Below are positions 11,054 through 18,776 of a stretch of 64,000 nt of DNA, piece by piece; positions within the stretch are counted from its first letter, which is position 1; the number at the start of each line of letters is the position of its first letter. The stretch comes from an uncultured Trichococcus sp. (GTDB lineage Bacteria > Bacillota > Bacilli > Lactobacillales > Aerococcaceae), in NCBI RefSeq assembly GCF_963663645.1, contig NZ_OY760503.1:2113501-2177500 (forward strand), in the 5' to 3' direction. The notes beneath the pieces were generated by a model. That model saw only the letters and a program-made list of their open reading frames with translations, ran no database searches and was not told where the DNA came from. The position numbers and the translations under genes are program-made.

Positions 11054-11398
11054 ATGACTGAACATAATCACGATCATGACCATAATCACGACCACGATCA
11101 TGACCACGAACATAACCACGAACATAACCACGAGCACATCACTATTGTGGATGAGAACGGAAATGAAGAGTTATTCGAAATCTTGTTCACTTTCGAATCA
11201 GAAGATTTCGGAAAGTCCTATGTTCTGGTTTACCCAGCAGGAACTCCTGAAGGGGAAGAAATCGAATTGCAAGCCTATTCCTATGTTGAAACTGAAGATG
11301 GCGGAGAAGGCGATTTGGAGCCAATCGAATCCGATGAAGAATGGGATATGATCGAAGAAGTCCTGAACACGTTCATGGAAGACGAAGACCTTCAATAA
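11054..11398 (+). CDS. DUF1292 family protein with histidine-rich N-terminus
   Basis: 114 residues. ATG 11054 is preceded by AAAGAGGTG; a GTG nine bases upstream would overlap that site. Residues about 4-28 are an Asp/Glu/Asn-spaced histidine tract (HNHDHDHNH type), then [21 protein letters not shown] begins the DUF1292 (YrzB-like) domain, which ends with acidic residues. DUF1292 proteins have no firm function. Conserved linkage to ruvX and mltG suggests a housekeeping role. The histidine tract could bind Zn or Ni, but nothing in the surroundings shows a metal regulator or transporter. Confidence 0.85.
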   Translation: MTEHNHDHDHNHDHDHDHEHNHEHNHEHITIVDENGNEELFEILFTFESEDFGKSYVLVYPAGTPEGEEIELQAYSYVETEDGGEGDLEPIESDEEWDMIEEVLNTFMEDEDLQ

Positions 11399-11428
11399 CA
11401 GTGTGAGCGGCTTGTAAGGAAAATAAGG

Positions 11429-11467
11429 GAGGATCGGGACTATTGCTGTCTGGATCCTCTTTTGTTT
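11429..11467 (+). terminator. Terminator after the DUF1292 gene
   Basis: gaggatc (11429-11435) pairs with gatcctc (11453-11459), followed by ttttgtttt. Confidence 0.7.
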
Positions 11468-11592
11468 TGTGGCTGTTGTCTTGTTTTTGAGCGGTCCGGA
11501 TCCGAACTGAAAAACTGATGAGAAAACTGTCCAATATGCTCCAGATGTCTATGCAAATAACAAAAAAGATTCAATTTACATTGGTTTTCGTG

Positions 11593-11598
11593 TATAAT
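11593..11598 (+). promoter_or_regulatory. Possible original mltG promoter, -10 box
   Basis: TATAAT at 11593-11598 lies left of the IS element. A weak -35 candidate (TTCAAT) sits about 17 bases upstream. If this was the native mltG promoter, the insertion now separates it from the gene. Just downstream, gctgatgg/ccatcagc (11614-11630) forms a perfect 8-bp hairpin. Confidence 0.35.
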
Positions 11599-11743
11599 TA
11601 CGGAAGTCGAATGGCTGATGGACCATCAGCAGCCACATATAAGCAGGCTTTTAACAGTCGATAAAAAATCTTCTCAAATGCATTCAAATTTTTTATTTTT
11701 GATTCCATTTCCTCTATACTTTGCGTATAGAAAGGGATGATCT

Positions 11744-12844
11744 GTGATGATGCTGACGAAGAAGGTCCGTTTGATTTTGACAGACGAAACTTCCAAACTC
11801 TACCAAGCAGCCGGCGTTGCCCGCTGGGCCTACAACTACACAATCCGGATGCAGGAAATGAACCATCGCTTCGGTGGGGCATTCATCAGTGACAATGAAC
11901 TGCGGAAGCACATCACCAAGATGAAGAAGCGCAAGAAATATGCATGGCTGAACGACGTGTCCAACAATGTCGTGAAACAAGCTGTTAAGGATGCCTGCAA
12001 AGCCTACAAAGCCTTTTTCAACGGGCAAGCCCAGCATCCACGGCTCAAGACCAAGCGCCGTTCCACACCGAGTTTCTACAATGATTGCGTCAAGTTGAAA
12101 GTGAAAGGCAACCGCATCCTGTTGGAAAAGATCGGTTGGGTGAAAACCAACGAACCGTTGCCCGTGGGCTGCAAATACTACAATCCGCGCATCAAGTTCG
12201 ACGGCAAATACTGGTATCTGACGGTTGGTATCGAAGTGAACCCGAAAATCGTTGAATTGGACGATCGGATTGTCGGCGTGGATGTCGGCATCAAGGAGTT
12301 AGCTGTCACCTCTGATGGCGTTTTTTATGAAAACATCAACAAAACAGCCTCCGTGAGGAAAGCGGAGAAACGCCTCAAGAGATTACAGCGGCGTGTAAGC
12401 AGAAAATACAAGAAAGGAATGCCTAAATCTAACCATCTCCTAAAACTAGAAGGTGAAATCTGAAAGCAACACAGACGCTTAGCCAACATCCGAACCAATC
12501 ATGTCCATCAAGCAACAGCAGAGATCGTGAAATCCAAACCTTCCTGCATTGTGATGGAAACGCTGAACATCCGCGGCATGATGAAGAACAAGCATTTGGC
12601 TAAGGCAATCGCAAATCAGAAACTCTTTTTCTTCAAACAATGCCTACATTACAAATGCGAACTGCATGGCATTGAATTTGTGGAAGCGGACCAATGGTTC
12701 CCGAGCTCCAAGTTGTGCAACAACTGCGGAACGCTCAAAAAGGACCTGAAACGCAGCGACAGGGTCTACCACTGTAGCTGCGGCCACCATTGCGATAGGG
12801 ATCTGAACGCAAGCTACAATCTGAGGGATTACCAAGCAGTCTAA
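11744..12844 (+). pseudogene. tnpB: TnpB RNA-guided nuclease, interrupted by an in-frame TGA
   Basis: The frame is continuous from 11744 to 12844 except for one TGA at 12461-12463, codon 240 of 367. Upstream are the N-terminal fold and first RuvC aspartate (IVGVDVGIKELAVTSDG). Downstream are the RuvC glutamate (CIVMETLNIRGMMKN), a zinc ribbon (LCNNCG, YHCSCG) and the final catalytic aspartate (CDRDLNASYN). All catalytic residues are therefore still encoded, and the damage looks like a single recent nonsense mutation. A start at ATG 12527 could give a C-terminal fragment. TnpB proteins are nucleases guided by a right-end RNA that promote element retention. Confidence 0.88.
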
Positions 12845-12995
12845 CGGTAACTCGGATATGTACGATTCGTTGCATCGGAATTTACGCCCTTGGAGTGCTG
12901 CAACAAACGAAAGTAGTCCGTCAGGACCAAATCGGGCACGAAGAACAGGGAAGCAAACATAAACTAGATTTAGCTAGATTTATGGCAACGGGCCT
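12845..12995 (+). ncRNA. Candidate omega/reRNA scaffold at the IS right end
   Basis: The 150-base region from the tnpB stop to the start of mltG has no ORF. It has the position and features of TnpB guide-RNA scaffolds, which overlap the tnpB 3' end and run to the right end. Features include short pairings such as gtccgtcaggac at about 12917-12928 and the twice-repeated ctagattta near 12964-12982. The guide would be the flanking DNA starting inside or just before mltG. Assigned from position and family knowledge, not from a covariance match. Confidence 0.4.
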
Positions 12996-13000
12996 CGTCT

Positions 13001-14173
13001 TTGTCACATAATGATCAGCAAGAACCTCAAGGGCAACAAAAACTCATTCGTCCTACGTTGGAGAAAGAAGCCGTAGACAAAATGAAAATACGCAAAAAAG
13101 AACGGTCACTCGTGCGGAAAATTGTTTTTGCAATCGTAACGATAGGCATCCTGTTAGGGGTCATCGTTGGCTTTGCCGGCTACAAATATATAACAGACGC
13201 ACTTCAGCCATTGGAGCCGGAAAGTACGGAAGTCGTTGAAGTGGAAATTCCGATAGGGACGCCCACAAAAGGGATCACACAACTCTTGGAAGAAGGCAAC
13301 GTCATCAAAAACGCGACCATCTTCAACTACTACATCAAGACGCAAAATGTTTCTGATTTCCAAGCAGGCTTTTACGAATTATCGCCTTCCATGAGCCTGG
13401 ACGACATCATTGCGACGCTTCAAGCGGGGGGAAGTCCTGTGCCGCAATCGAGTGATCACAAAATCATCGTAAGAGAAGGCAATACGATCGAACAAATCGC
13501 AGCGGAAGTCGAAGAGAAGACGGATTTCACAGCTGAGGAATTTTTGGCGAAAGTGAATGAACCGGAATTCCTGACGAATGCGGCTGCACAGTACCCTGAT
13601 ATTTTGACGGAGGCATCCCAACGCACCGATACGCGTTATCGTTTGGAAGGATACCTCTATCCGGCAACTTATGATTATATGACCGGAAATAGTTTGGATG
13701 AAGTCATCTTGCAAATGCTGAAGAAAACGAGTGAAGTGCTTGCGCCATACGCGGAGCAAATTGCTTCCTCAGGCTATACCCTGCATGAAATTTTGACGAT
13801 TGCCTCGCTTGTCGAAAAAGAAGGCGTTACTCCGGAAGATCGGGCAAACATTGCCGGCGTATTCTTTAATCGTCTGGAAATCGATATGCCGATCCAATCG
13901 GACATCAGTATTTTGTATGCTCTGAATGAGCACAAGGAATTAGTGACTTTCGAGGATCTTGAAATAGATTCGCCCTATAACCTGTACAGAAATGCAGGCA
14001 TGGGGCCTGGGCCGTTCAACAGCCCGAGCGAGGGATCCATTCAAGCCACATTGTCCCCAGCGGACACCGCCTATCTGTATTTCGTTGCCGATACAGAAAC
14101 AGGCATCGTTTATTTTTCCGAAACATATGAAGAACATTTGCAATTGCAAAGCCAATACGTAGACAGCGAATAA
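13001..14173 (+). CDS. mltG: Endolytic murein transglycosylase MltG
   Basis: A 390-residue single-pass membrane protein of the YceG-like family, cutting nascent glycan strands at the membrane. The basic cytosolic N-terminus (KKERSLVRK) precedes one membrane helix at about residues 40-65. The LysM-like VREGNTIEQIA segment is near 160. The catalytic domain has YRLEGYLYPATYDY and LTIASLVEKEGV, whose glutamate is the catalytic acid, then GVFFNRLEIDMPIQSD. The only available start is TTG 13001, directly at the right end of the IS element and without a visible ribosome site. The native 5' end may have been altered by the insertion. Confidence 0.92.
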   Translation: MSHNDQQEPQGQQKLIRPTLEKEAVDKMKIRKKERSLVRKIVFAIVTIGILLGVIVGFAGYKYITDALQPLEPESTEVVEVEIPIGTPTKGITQLLEEGNVIKNATIFNYYIKTQNVSDFQAGFYELSPSMSLDDIIATLQAGGSPVPQSSDHKIIVREGNTIEQIAAEVEEKTDFTAEEFLAKVNEPEFLTNAAAQYPDILTEASQRTDTRYRLEGYLYPATYDYMTGNSLDEVILQMLKKTSEVLAPYAEQIASSGYTLHEILTIASLVEKEGVTPEDRANIAGVFFNRLEIDMPIQSDISILYALNEHKELVTFEDLEIDSPYNLYRNAGMGPGPFNSPSEGSIQATLSPADTAYLYFVADTETGIVYFSETYEEHLQLQSQYVDSE

Positions 14174-14215
14174 GCCGAATAGAGTGAGCTGTAAGAAGAG
14201 AGGAAGAATGCGCCA

Positions 14216-14845
14216 GTGAAAAAGCCTATCGTTATCGGGGTGACAGGGGGATCGGGAAGCGGGAAAACCAGTGTCAGCCGGGCTATCTTGGATAAGTTTA
14301 CCGATGTTTCCATTTTGCTGTTGGAGCAGGATTTTTATTATAAAGATCAAAGCGATCTGCCGTTTGAGGAACGCCTGAAAACAAACTACGATCACCCATT
14401 TGCGTTTGATACGGATTTGTTCATCAAAGACCTAGAAAAATTGATACAATACGAGAGCATTGAACAACCGGTTTACGACTACTCCAAACACACGCGCAGC
14501 GATCAAGTGATCCACCGCGAACCGAAAGAAGTCATAATCGTCGAGGGGATACTCATTTTGGAGGATCAACGACTCCGTGATCTGATGGACATCAAAGTCT
14601 ATGTGGATACGGATGATGATATCCGTATCATCCGAAGAATCAAGCGCGACATGGAATCAAGAGGCCGGACCCTTGATTCTGTCATCCACCAATATCTGAC
14701 GGTCGTCAAGCCGATGCACCAGCAATTCATCGAGCCAACCAAAAAATTTGCGGATATCATCATTCCTGAAGGCGGGCAAAACCAAGTCGCAATCGATCTG
14801 ATGACCACAAAAATTGCTTCAATTTTGTCTGAAAATGCAGAATAA
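14216..14845 (+). CDS. udk: Uridine kinase
   Basis: 209 residues. Phosphorylates uridine and cytidine to UMP and CMP in pyrimidine salvage. The P-loop [12 protein letters not shown] is at residues 8-19. [21 protein letters not shown] and [12 protein letters not shown] are substrate-side motifs of the family. The start is GTG 14216, with an AGAGGAAG ribosome site; the ATG at 14208 reads only three codons to a stop. It lies 42 bases after mltG, as in the mltG-udk-greA order of other Firmicutes. Confidence 0.95.
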   Translation: MKKPIVIGVTGGSGSGKTSVSRAILDKFTDVSILLLEQDFYYKDQSDLPFEERLKTNYDHPFAFDTDLFIKDLEKLIQYESIEQPVYDYSKHTRSDQVIHREPKEVIIVEGILILEDQRLRDLMDIKVYVDTDDDIRIIRRIKRDMESRGRTLDSVIHQYLTVVKPMHQQFIEPTKKFADIIIPEGGQNQVAIDLMTTKIASILSENAE

Positions 14846-14877
14846 AAATAAATCCCTTTAATATTTCAAAAATATAA

Positions 14878-14906
14878 TTGCTTTTACTGGGATTAAGTGG
14901 TATTTT
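14878..14906 (+). promoter_or_regulatory. Possible greA promoter
   Basis: TTGCTT (14878-14883), 17-base spacer, TATTTT (14901-14906). The remaining leader up to 15097 has a GGCAG/CTGCC pairing and a tandem gaatatt repeat near 15053-15068. Confidence 0.35.
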
Positions 14907-15097
14907 ATATTCACTATTAAATAGGCAGACAATAAACGATGTAGAGCCACAGGAAATGATTATTTCTCTTTGGATGACATGCTACCTGTCCCGGATCTGT
15001 TTGATCTTCAAGGGCAGCTAGCAACAGAAAGAAGGGAACTGCCTTCCTGGGTTGAATATTGAATATTGAATCATTACTTAAAAGGGGCATATTTCTT

Positions 15098-15577
15098 ATG
15101 ATCGAAAAAGCATATCCGATGACGGCTGAAGGTAAAGCCAAATTAGAAGCTGAACTTGAAGATTTAAAAGTGAATAAAAGAAAAGAAATCGTTGAACGCA
15201 TCAAGATTGCCAGAAGCTATGGAGATTTATCCGAAAATTCGGAATATGAATCAGCAAAAGATGAACAAGCTTTCGTTGAAGGCCGCATCACAACGTTGGA
15301 AAAAATGATCCGTTTTGCGGAAATCATTGAAGTGCAAAACGTTGACACTGATATGGTTTCGCTTGGACGCAAAGTGACATTCGTGGAATTGCCGGATGGC
15401 GATGAAGAAACTTACATTATTGTCGGTAGTGCAGAAGCAGATCCGCTTGAAGGTAAGATTTCAAACGATTCACCGATCGCTAAAGCCTTGTTAGGCAAGC
15501 ATATCGGTGAAGAAGTCGTCATTGGTACACCGGGCGGCGATATGAACGTGAAGATCGTCAGAGTGGAACAAGCGTAG
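15098..15577 (+). CDS. greA: Transcription elongation factor GreA
   Basis: 159 residues. Stimulates transcript cleavage by backtracked RNA polymerase. ATG 15098 is chosen because the protein then begins [19 protein letters not shown], the normal GreA start; an upstream in-frame start at 15059 adds 13 unconserved residues. The N-terminal coiled coil includes [20 protein letters not shown], with the paired acidic residues at the tip. The C-terminal domain includes [21 protein letters not shown]. It is the last gene of the conserved block and is followed by a terminator. Confidence 0.96.
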   Translation: MIEKAYPMTAEGKAKLEAELEDLKVNKRKEIVERIKIARSYGDLSENSEYESAKDEQAFVEGRITTLEKMIRFAEIIEVQNVDTDMVSLGRKVTFVELPDGDEETYIIVGSAEADPLEGKISNDSPIAKALLGKHIGEEVVIGTPGGDMNVKIVRVEQA

Positions 15578-15591
15578 ACACAGCAATCAAG

Positions 15592-15648
15592 AAGAGGGTA
15601 GGACAAAAATCATTCGGAATGATTTTGCTGTCCTATCCTCTGTTTGTT
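15592..15648 (+). terminator. Terminator after greA
   Basis: A long stem: agagg-taggaca (from 15593) pairs with tgtccta-cctct (ending 15641), with an inner aatcatt/aatgatt hairpin, followed by gtttgttt. Confidence 0.8.
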
Positions 15649-15665
15649 TAGGTTCGACTGGACCG

Positions 15666-15684
15666 TACGACTTTAGTCTTAGCG
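15666..15684 (+). promoter_or_regulatory. LiaR-box-like operator
   Basis: TACGACTTTAGTCTTAG contains the perfect inverted repeat GACT-TT-AGTC (15669-15678). It resembles the LiaR/VraR binding box (AGACTaaAGTC type). It lies about 27 bases upstream of the -35 of the liaFSR promoter, so autoregulation is likely. Confidence 0.65.
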
Positions 15685-15704
15685 GATAATCCACCCTTAG
15701 CGCC

Positions 15705-15733
15705 CTGTCAAAGCGGTCCGGGTAATCTATAAT
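15705..15733 (+). promoter_or_regulatory. liaFSR promoter
   Basis: CTGTCA (15705-15710), 17-base spacer, TATAAT (15728-15733). A weak -35 with a perfect -10 is typical of an activator-dependent promoter. Confidence 0.65.
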
Positions 15734-15825
15734 GGAAGCAGATACTTGAGTTCCCGCTTGCTGCACCCGTAAGCCAGCGTTCAGCGGAAATTTATGCAAC
15801 AGCGAAGAGAAAGGAGCGTTCTGGG

Positions 15826-16560
15826 ATGAAGAAGGGTGCCTTGAAATTATTCATGCTCATTGAAGGGCTGTTAGGGTTGGCTGTCCTGTTTCAATTGGTG
15901 CAGGATACAGATTTGCTGTTGGTCTTTGTGTTCGGACTGATATTCATCAAATTCGGTACCGGAAAAGGCGAACGGCGCCGGATCCTTGGTTTGATCGGCT
16001 GGTTTATGGTGGGCATGAGCATACTCTCCACTTTCTCGGTGTGGTTGATGTTGATTCTTTTCATACTGTTCGTTGTCATCAATGGAAAAGGCATCTGGTC
16101 TGAGCTGAAGTTGGATACTTTTGTTGACGTTCCTTGGGAGGAAAAAGCGTTCCGCACGGTCAAAACGAAAGAACCGGAACAGCGGAACGGGTCCAGAAAG
16201 CGCCAGAAATGGATCGGAAACACCAGCATAGGCACGGATGTCTACGAATGGGACGACGTCAATCTGAGCGTATTCATGGGCGATACGATCATCGATTTGG
16301 GTAATACGTTGTTGCCGAAAGAGGAAAACATCATTCTGATCCGCAAAGGGTTCGGAAAGACCAGGGTGATCGTACCGTTGGGAATCGGAGTGGCTGTCCA
16401 CCATTCCACCATCAAAGGACAGCTTTTATTCAATGAAGATGAAATAGACTTGACCAATGAAACGGTCAAGTTATACAGCCGGGACTACGATGAAGCGAAC
16501 AGAAAGATCAAGATCGTGTCCAGTAGCCTGCTGGGGGATCTGGAGGTGATCTACCTATGA
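15826..16560 (+). CDS. liaF: LiaF-type inhibitor of the LiaRS cell-envelope stress system
   Basis: A 244-residue membrane protein. The N-terminal third has three to four hydrophobic segments. The C-terminal cell wall-active (LiaF/VraT) domain has NLSVFMGDTIIDLGNTLLP and KGFGKTRVIVPLGIGVAVHHSTIKG, the family's repetitive beta strands. In Bacillus and Enterococcus LiaF restrains the kinase LiaS until antibiotics or peptides perturb the envelope. ATG 15826 follows GAAAGGAG. It overlaps liaS by four bases, so stoichiometry with the kinase is probably coupled. Confidence 0.9.
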   Translation: MKKGALKLFMLIEGLLGLAVLFQLVQDTDLLLVFVFGLIFIKFGTGKGERRRILGLIGWFMVGMSILSTFSVWLMLILFILFVVINGKGIWSELKLDTFVDVPWEEKAFRTVKTKEPEQRNGSRKRQKWIGNTSIGTDVYEWDDVNLSVFMGDTIIDLGNTLLPKEENIILIRKGFGKTRVIVPLGIGVAVHHSTIKGQLLFNEDEIDLTNETVKLYSRDYDEANRKIKIVSSSLLGDLEVIYL

Positions 16561-17627
16561 GGAGAAGCGCGGTTTTGATTCTGTTCAGCACGATACTCGG
16601 CGTCTTTGCTTTTATCGTGGCAGGTGTTTTATTTGCCCTGAGGCCCTATTTGAGTTATCAGGAACTGCTCGAGGTGGATCGTTTTTATGTGCCGGCGTTC
16701 CTGTACATCATCGTATTGCTGCTGTTTGCTGCGATTGTTGTAACCTGGATCGCCCACTTTTACTTGAAAAATCAAGAAAACCGCATCAAGGACAAACTGC
16801 ATTGGCTGTATCTCGGCAATTATGAGCATACGGTATTCAACAAAAAGCGGGATAAATCACTATTTTTGGATCAGTATTGCCACGCAATCCATAATGAGAT
16901 CGAAATGCTCCGGAAAAAGATGCTCAGCCTCTCTCGGGAAGTGCAGCATTTAAGCGCGCATCCGCAGCAGGTCGGCAATGAAACAAAAGAAGAGATACTC
17001 GAACAGGAAAGGCATCGCATCGCGAGGGAACTGCATGATTCCGTCAGCCAACAACTCTTTGCCGCAATGATGATGTTGTCGGCGGTCAACGAACGGGCCG
17101 ACGATTTTCCGGAAAAAATACAGAAACAGATGCGCCTCATAGAAGGCATCATCAATGAGTCCCAATCGGAGATGCGGGCGTTGCTCCTTCATCTTCGTCC
17201 AACCAAACTCGAAGGCAAATCCCTGAAAAAAGGGATCGAACAGTTGTTGGTGGAATTGAAGTCAAAAGTCCAAATCGCGATCAAATGGGAAATCGATGAT
17301 GTCCATACAATGAGCGGCATCGAGGATCATTTTTTCCGTATTGTGCAGGAGCTGCTTTCGAACACGCTGAGGCATGCAAAGGCAAGCCATCTGGAAGTGT
17401 ATCTGAAACAAACTTTGCAGGAAATCAGTCTCCGCGTTTACGACGATGGTGTCGGCTTCGATACTTCGATCGAAAAATCAGGCAGCTATGGTCTGATGAA
17501 TATCAAAGAACGCGTGCAGGGAATGGGCGGGAGCTGCAAAATCATCAGTTTCCCCAAAAAAGGGACCGTGATCGAAATACGCATCCCGAATACAAATGTG
17601 AACACCAACGATGCAGGTGCTGAATAG
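16557..17627 (+). CDS. liaS: LiaS/VraS-type sensor histidine kinase
   Basis: A 356-residue intramembrane-sensing kinase. Two membrane helices (about residues 5-30 and 45-68) flank a very short outer loop. A coiled linker is followed by the HisKA_3 dimerisation motif RIARELHDSVSQQ with the phospho-accepting His160. The HATPase_c domain has ELLSNTLRHAKASH (N box), YDDGVGFD and GSYGLMNIKERVQGMGG. It overlaps liaF by four bases and precedes liaR, giving the standard envelope-stress three-gene unit. Confidence 0.93.
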   Translation: MRRSAVLILFSTILGVFAFIVAGVLFALRPYLSYQELLEVDRFYVPAFLYIIVLLLFAAIVVTWIAHFYLKNQENRIKDKLHWLYLGNYEHTVFNKKRDKSLFLDQYCHAIHNEIEMLRKKMLSLSREVQHLSAHPQQVGNETKEEILEQERHRIARELHDSVSQQLFAAMMMLSAVNERADDFPEKIQKQMRLIEGIINESQSEMRALLLHLRPTKLEGKSLKKGIEQLLVELKSKVQIAIKWEIDDVHTMSGIEDHFFRIVQELLSNTLRHAKASHLEVYLKQTLQEISLRVYDDGVGFDTSIEKSGSYGLMNIKERVQGMGGSCKIISFPKKGTVIEIRIPNTNVNTNDAGAE

Positions 17628-17674
17628 GATGACCGAATTTTCTGAAAAAAAAGTTTCTTTAGGAGGGTTTCAGG

Positions 17675-18307
17675 TTGATACGTGTATTGATAATCGACGA
17701 TCACGAGATGGTGAGGCTGGGGTACTCGGCTTACTTATCCATCCAAGATGACATTGAAGTAATAGGGGAAGCGGAAAACGGCTTGATCGGCTATGGAATG
17801 GCCCTGGATCTGCGTCCGGACATCATTCTGATGGATCTGGTCATGGAAGTCATGGACGGCATTGCCGCGACGAAAGCGATATTGAATGAATGGCCCGAAG
17901 CGAAAATTATCATCGTCACCAGTTTCATCGACGACGAGAAGGTCTATCCGGCATTGGAAGCCGGGGCTTCCAGCTATATGTTGAAAACCTCATCGGCGCA
18001 TGAAATTGCGGATGCGATCCGTTCCACTTACCACGGCGAGTCTGTCCTGGAGCCAGAAGTGACCGACAAAATGCTGGAGCGCTTCTCGAAGAGGAATATC
18101 CGACCGTTGCATGAAGAGCTGACCGCCAGAGAGCGGGAAGTATTGCTGCTCATCGCGCAAGGCTACTCCAATCAGGACATTGCCGACCAACTTTTCATCA
18201 CACTGAAGACGGTCAAAACGCATGTCTCAAATATTTTGACCAAGTTGGAAGTGGATGACCGGACCCAGGCTACAATATACGCCTTCAAGCATCATCTGAT
18301 TCAGTGA
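17675..18307 (+). CDS. liaR: LiaR/VraR-type response regulator
   Basis: A 210-residue NarL/LuxR-family regulator. Receiver domain: acidic pocket DDH at residues 8-10, phosphorylation site Asp54 in [13 protein letters not shown], and the conserved Lys in SYMLKTSSA. The C-terminal LuxR-type helix-turn-helix is [20 protein letters not shown] then [11 protein letters not shown]. The start is TTG 17675, set by the strong ribosome site AGGAGG. Probable targets include the palindrome upstream of liaF. In enterococci this regulator governs daptomycin response; here that is inference. Confidence 0.93.
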   Translation: MIRVLIIDDHEMVRLGYSAYLSIQDDIEVIGEAENGLIGYGMALDLRPDIILMDLVMEVMDGIAATKAILNEWPEAKIIIVTSFIDDEKVYPALEAGASSYMLKTSSAHEIADAIRSTYHGESVLEPEVTDKMLERFSKRNIRPLHEELTAREREVLLLIAQGYSNQDIADQLFITLKTVKTHVSNILTKLEVDDRTQATIYAFKHHLIQ

Positions 18308-18371
18308 CTTTGAGCAAAGTGTTATAAAATGACGCCTCCATATGATAAGATGATTTATGATAGATAGCAGT

Positions 18372-18406
18372 GAGAGGGGGCAAGCTGATCATCCGATCAG
18401 CGACTA
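18372..18406 (+). promoter_or_regulatory. Ribosome site separated from its start codon by a hairpin
   Basis: The ribosome site gagaggggg (18372-18380) lies 26 bases before ATG 18407, too far for normal initiation. Between them, gctgatc (18384-18390) and gatcagc (18395-18401) form a perfect 7-bp hairpin with an atcc loop. Folding it out leaves an 8-base spacing. No other in-frame start exists after the TGA at 18386. Confidence 0.6.
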
Positions 18407-18715
18407 ATGAAAATAGAAATCAGTGAACGCGCACAAAAATGGTTTGAACAGGAAATGGGTATTTCAGGGAAAAAAGGGGTCCGTTTTCTTGGAAAGGTTT
18501 ACGGCAGCAGCCAAATACATGAAGGGTTCTCCGTTGGGCTTGATGTGGATGAGCCGGTAGCTCCAATCGGAAAAGCCGAATACAATGGCGTTTTGTACTA
18601 TGTCGAAGATGCAGATGATTGGTTCTTTAATGGCTATGATCTGCATGTCGGATTCGATGAGAAACAAAGCGAACCGGAGTATAATTTCATTGCACAAAAT
18701 ATAGAGGATAAATAA
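18407..18715 (+). CDS. HesB/IscA-like fold protein (YneR type)
   Basis: A 102-residue protein of the HesB/YadR/YfhF group. The start MKIEISERAQKWFEQEMGI and the GVRFLGKVYGSSQIHEGFSVGL core are characteristic. It has no cysteine at all, so it cannot ligate an Fe-S cluster as A-type carriers do. This cysteine-free version is common in Firmicutes and its function is unknown. Translation appears to rely on the hairpin-bridged ribosome site described separately. It converges on rnjA with a shared terminator. Confidence 0.82.
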   Translation: MKIEISERAQKWFEQEMGISGKKGVRFLGKVYGSSQIHEGFSVGLDVDEPVAPIGKAEYNGVLYYVEDADDWFFNGYDLHVGFDEKQSEPEYNFIAQNIEDK

Positions 18716-18754
18716 AAAGAGGGCGCTGGATTTTTGATCCAGGCCCTCTTTTTG
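18714..18754. terminator. Bidirectional terminator between the HesB-like gene and rnjA
   Basis: aaaaagagggc-ctggat (from 18715) pairs with atccag-ccctcttttt (ending 18753). A-run on one side and T-run on the other serve both strands. Confidence 0.85.
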
Positions 18755-18776
18755 TATCCAGTTTGGATTTTCAGGT

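Larger units (their letters stand above)
11650..12995 (+). mobile_element. IS200/IS605-family, tnpB-only (IS1341-type) insertion
   Basis: The element consists of one tnpB gene with no tnpA. The left end contains a perfect hairpin (ctatac 11714-11719 with gtatag 11725-11730) just before the gene. The right end is a 140-base non-coding region after tnpB with a directly repeated ctagattta. It abuts the mltG coding region. Both boundaries are approximate, because this class makes no target duplication or terminal inverted repeats to mark them. Confidence 0.75.

Noticed and set aside
12461-12463. TGA in tnpB as a selenocysteine or recoding site
   Set aside because: No SECIS-like hairpin follows, and selenocysteine has no place at this position in TnpB; a nonsense mutation is simpler.
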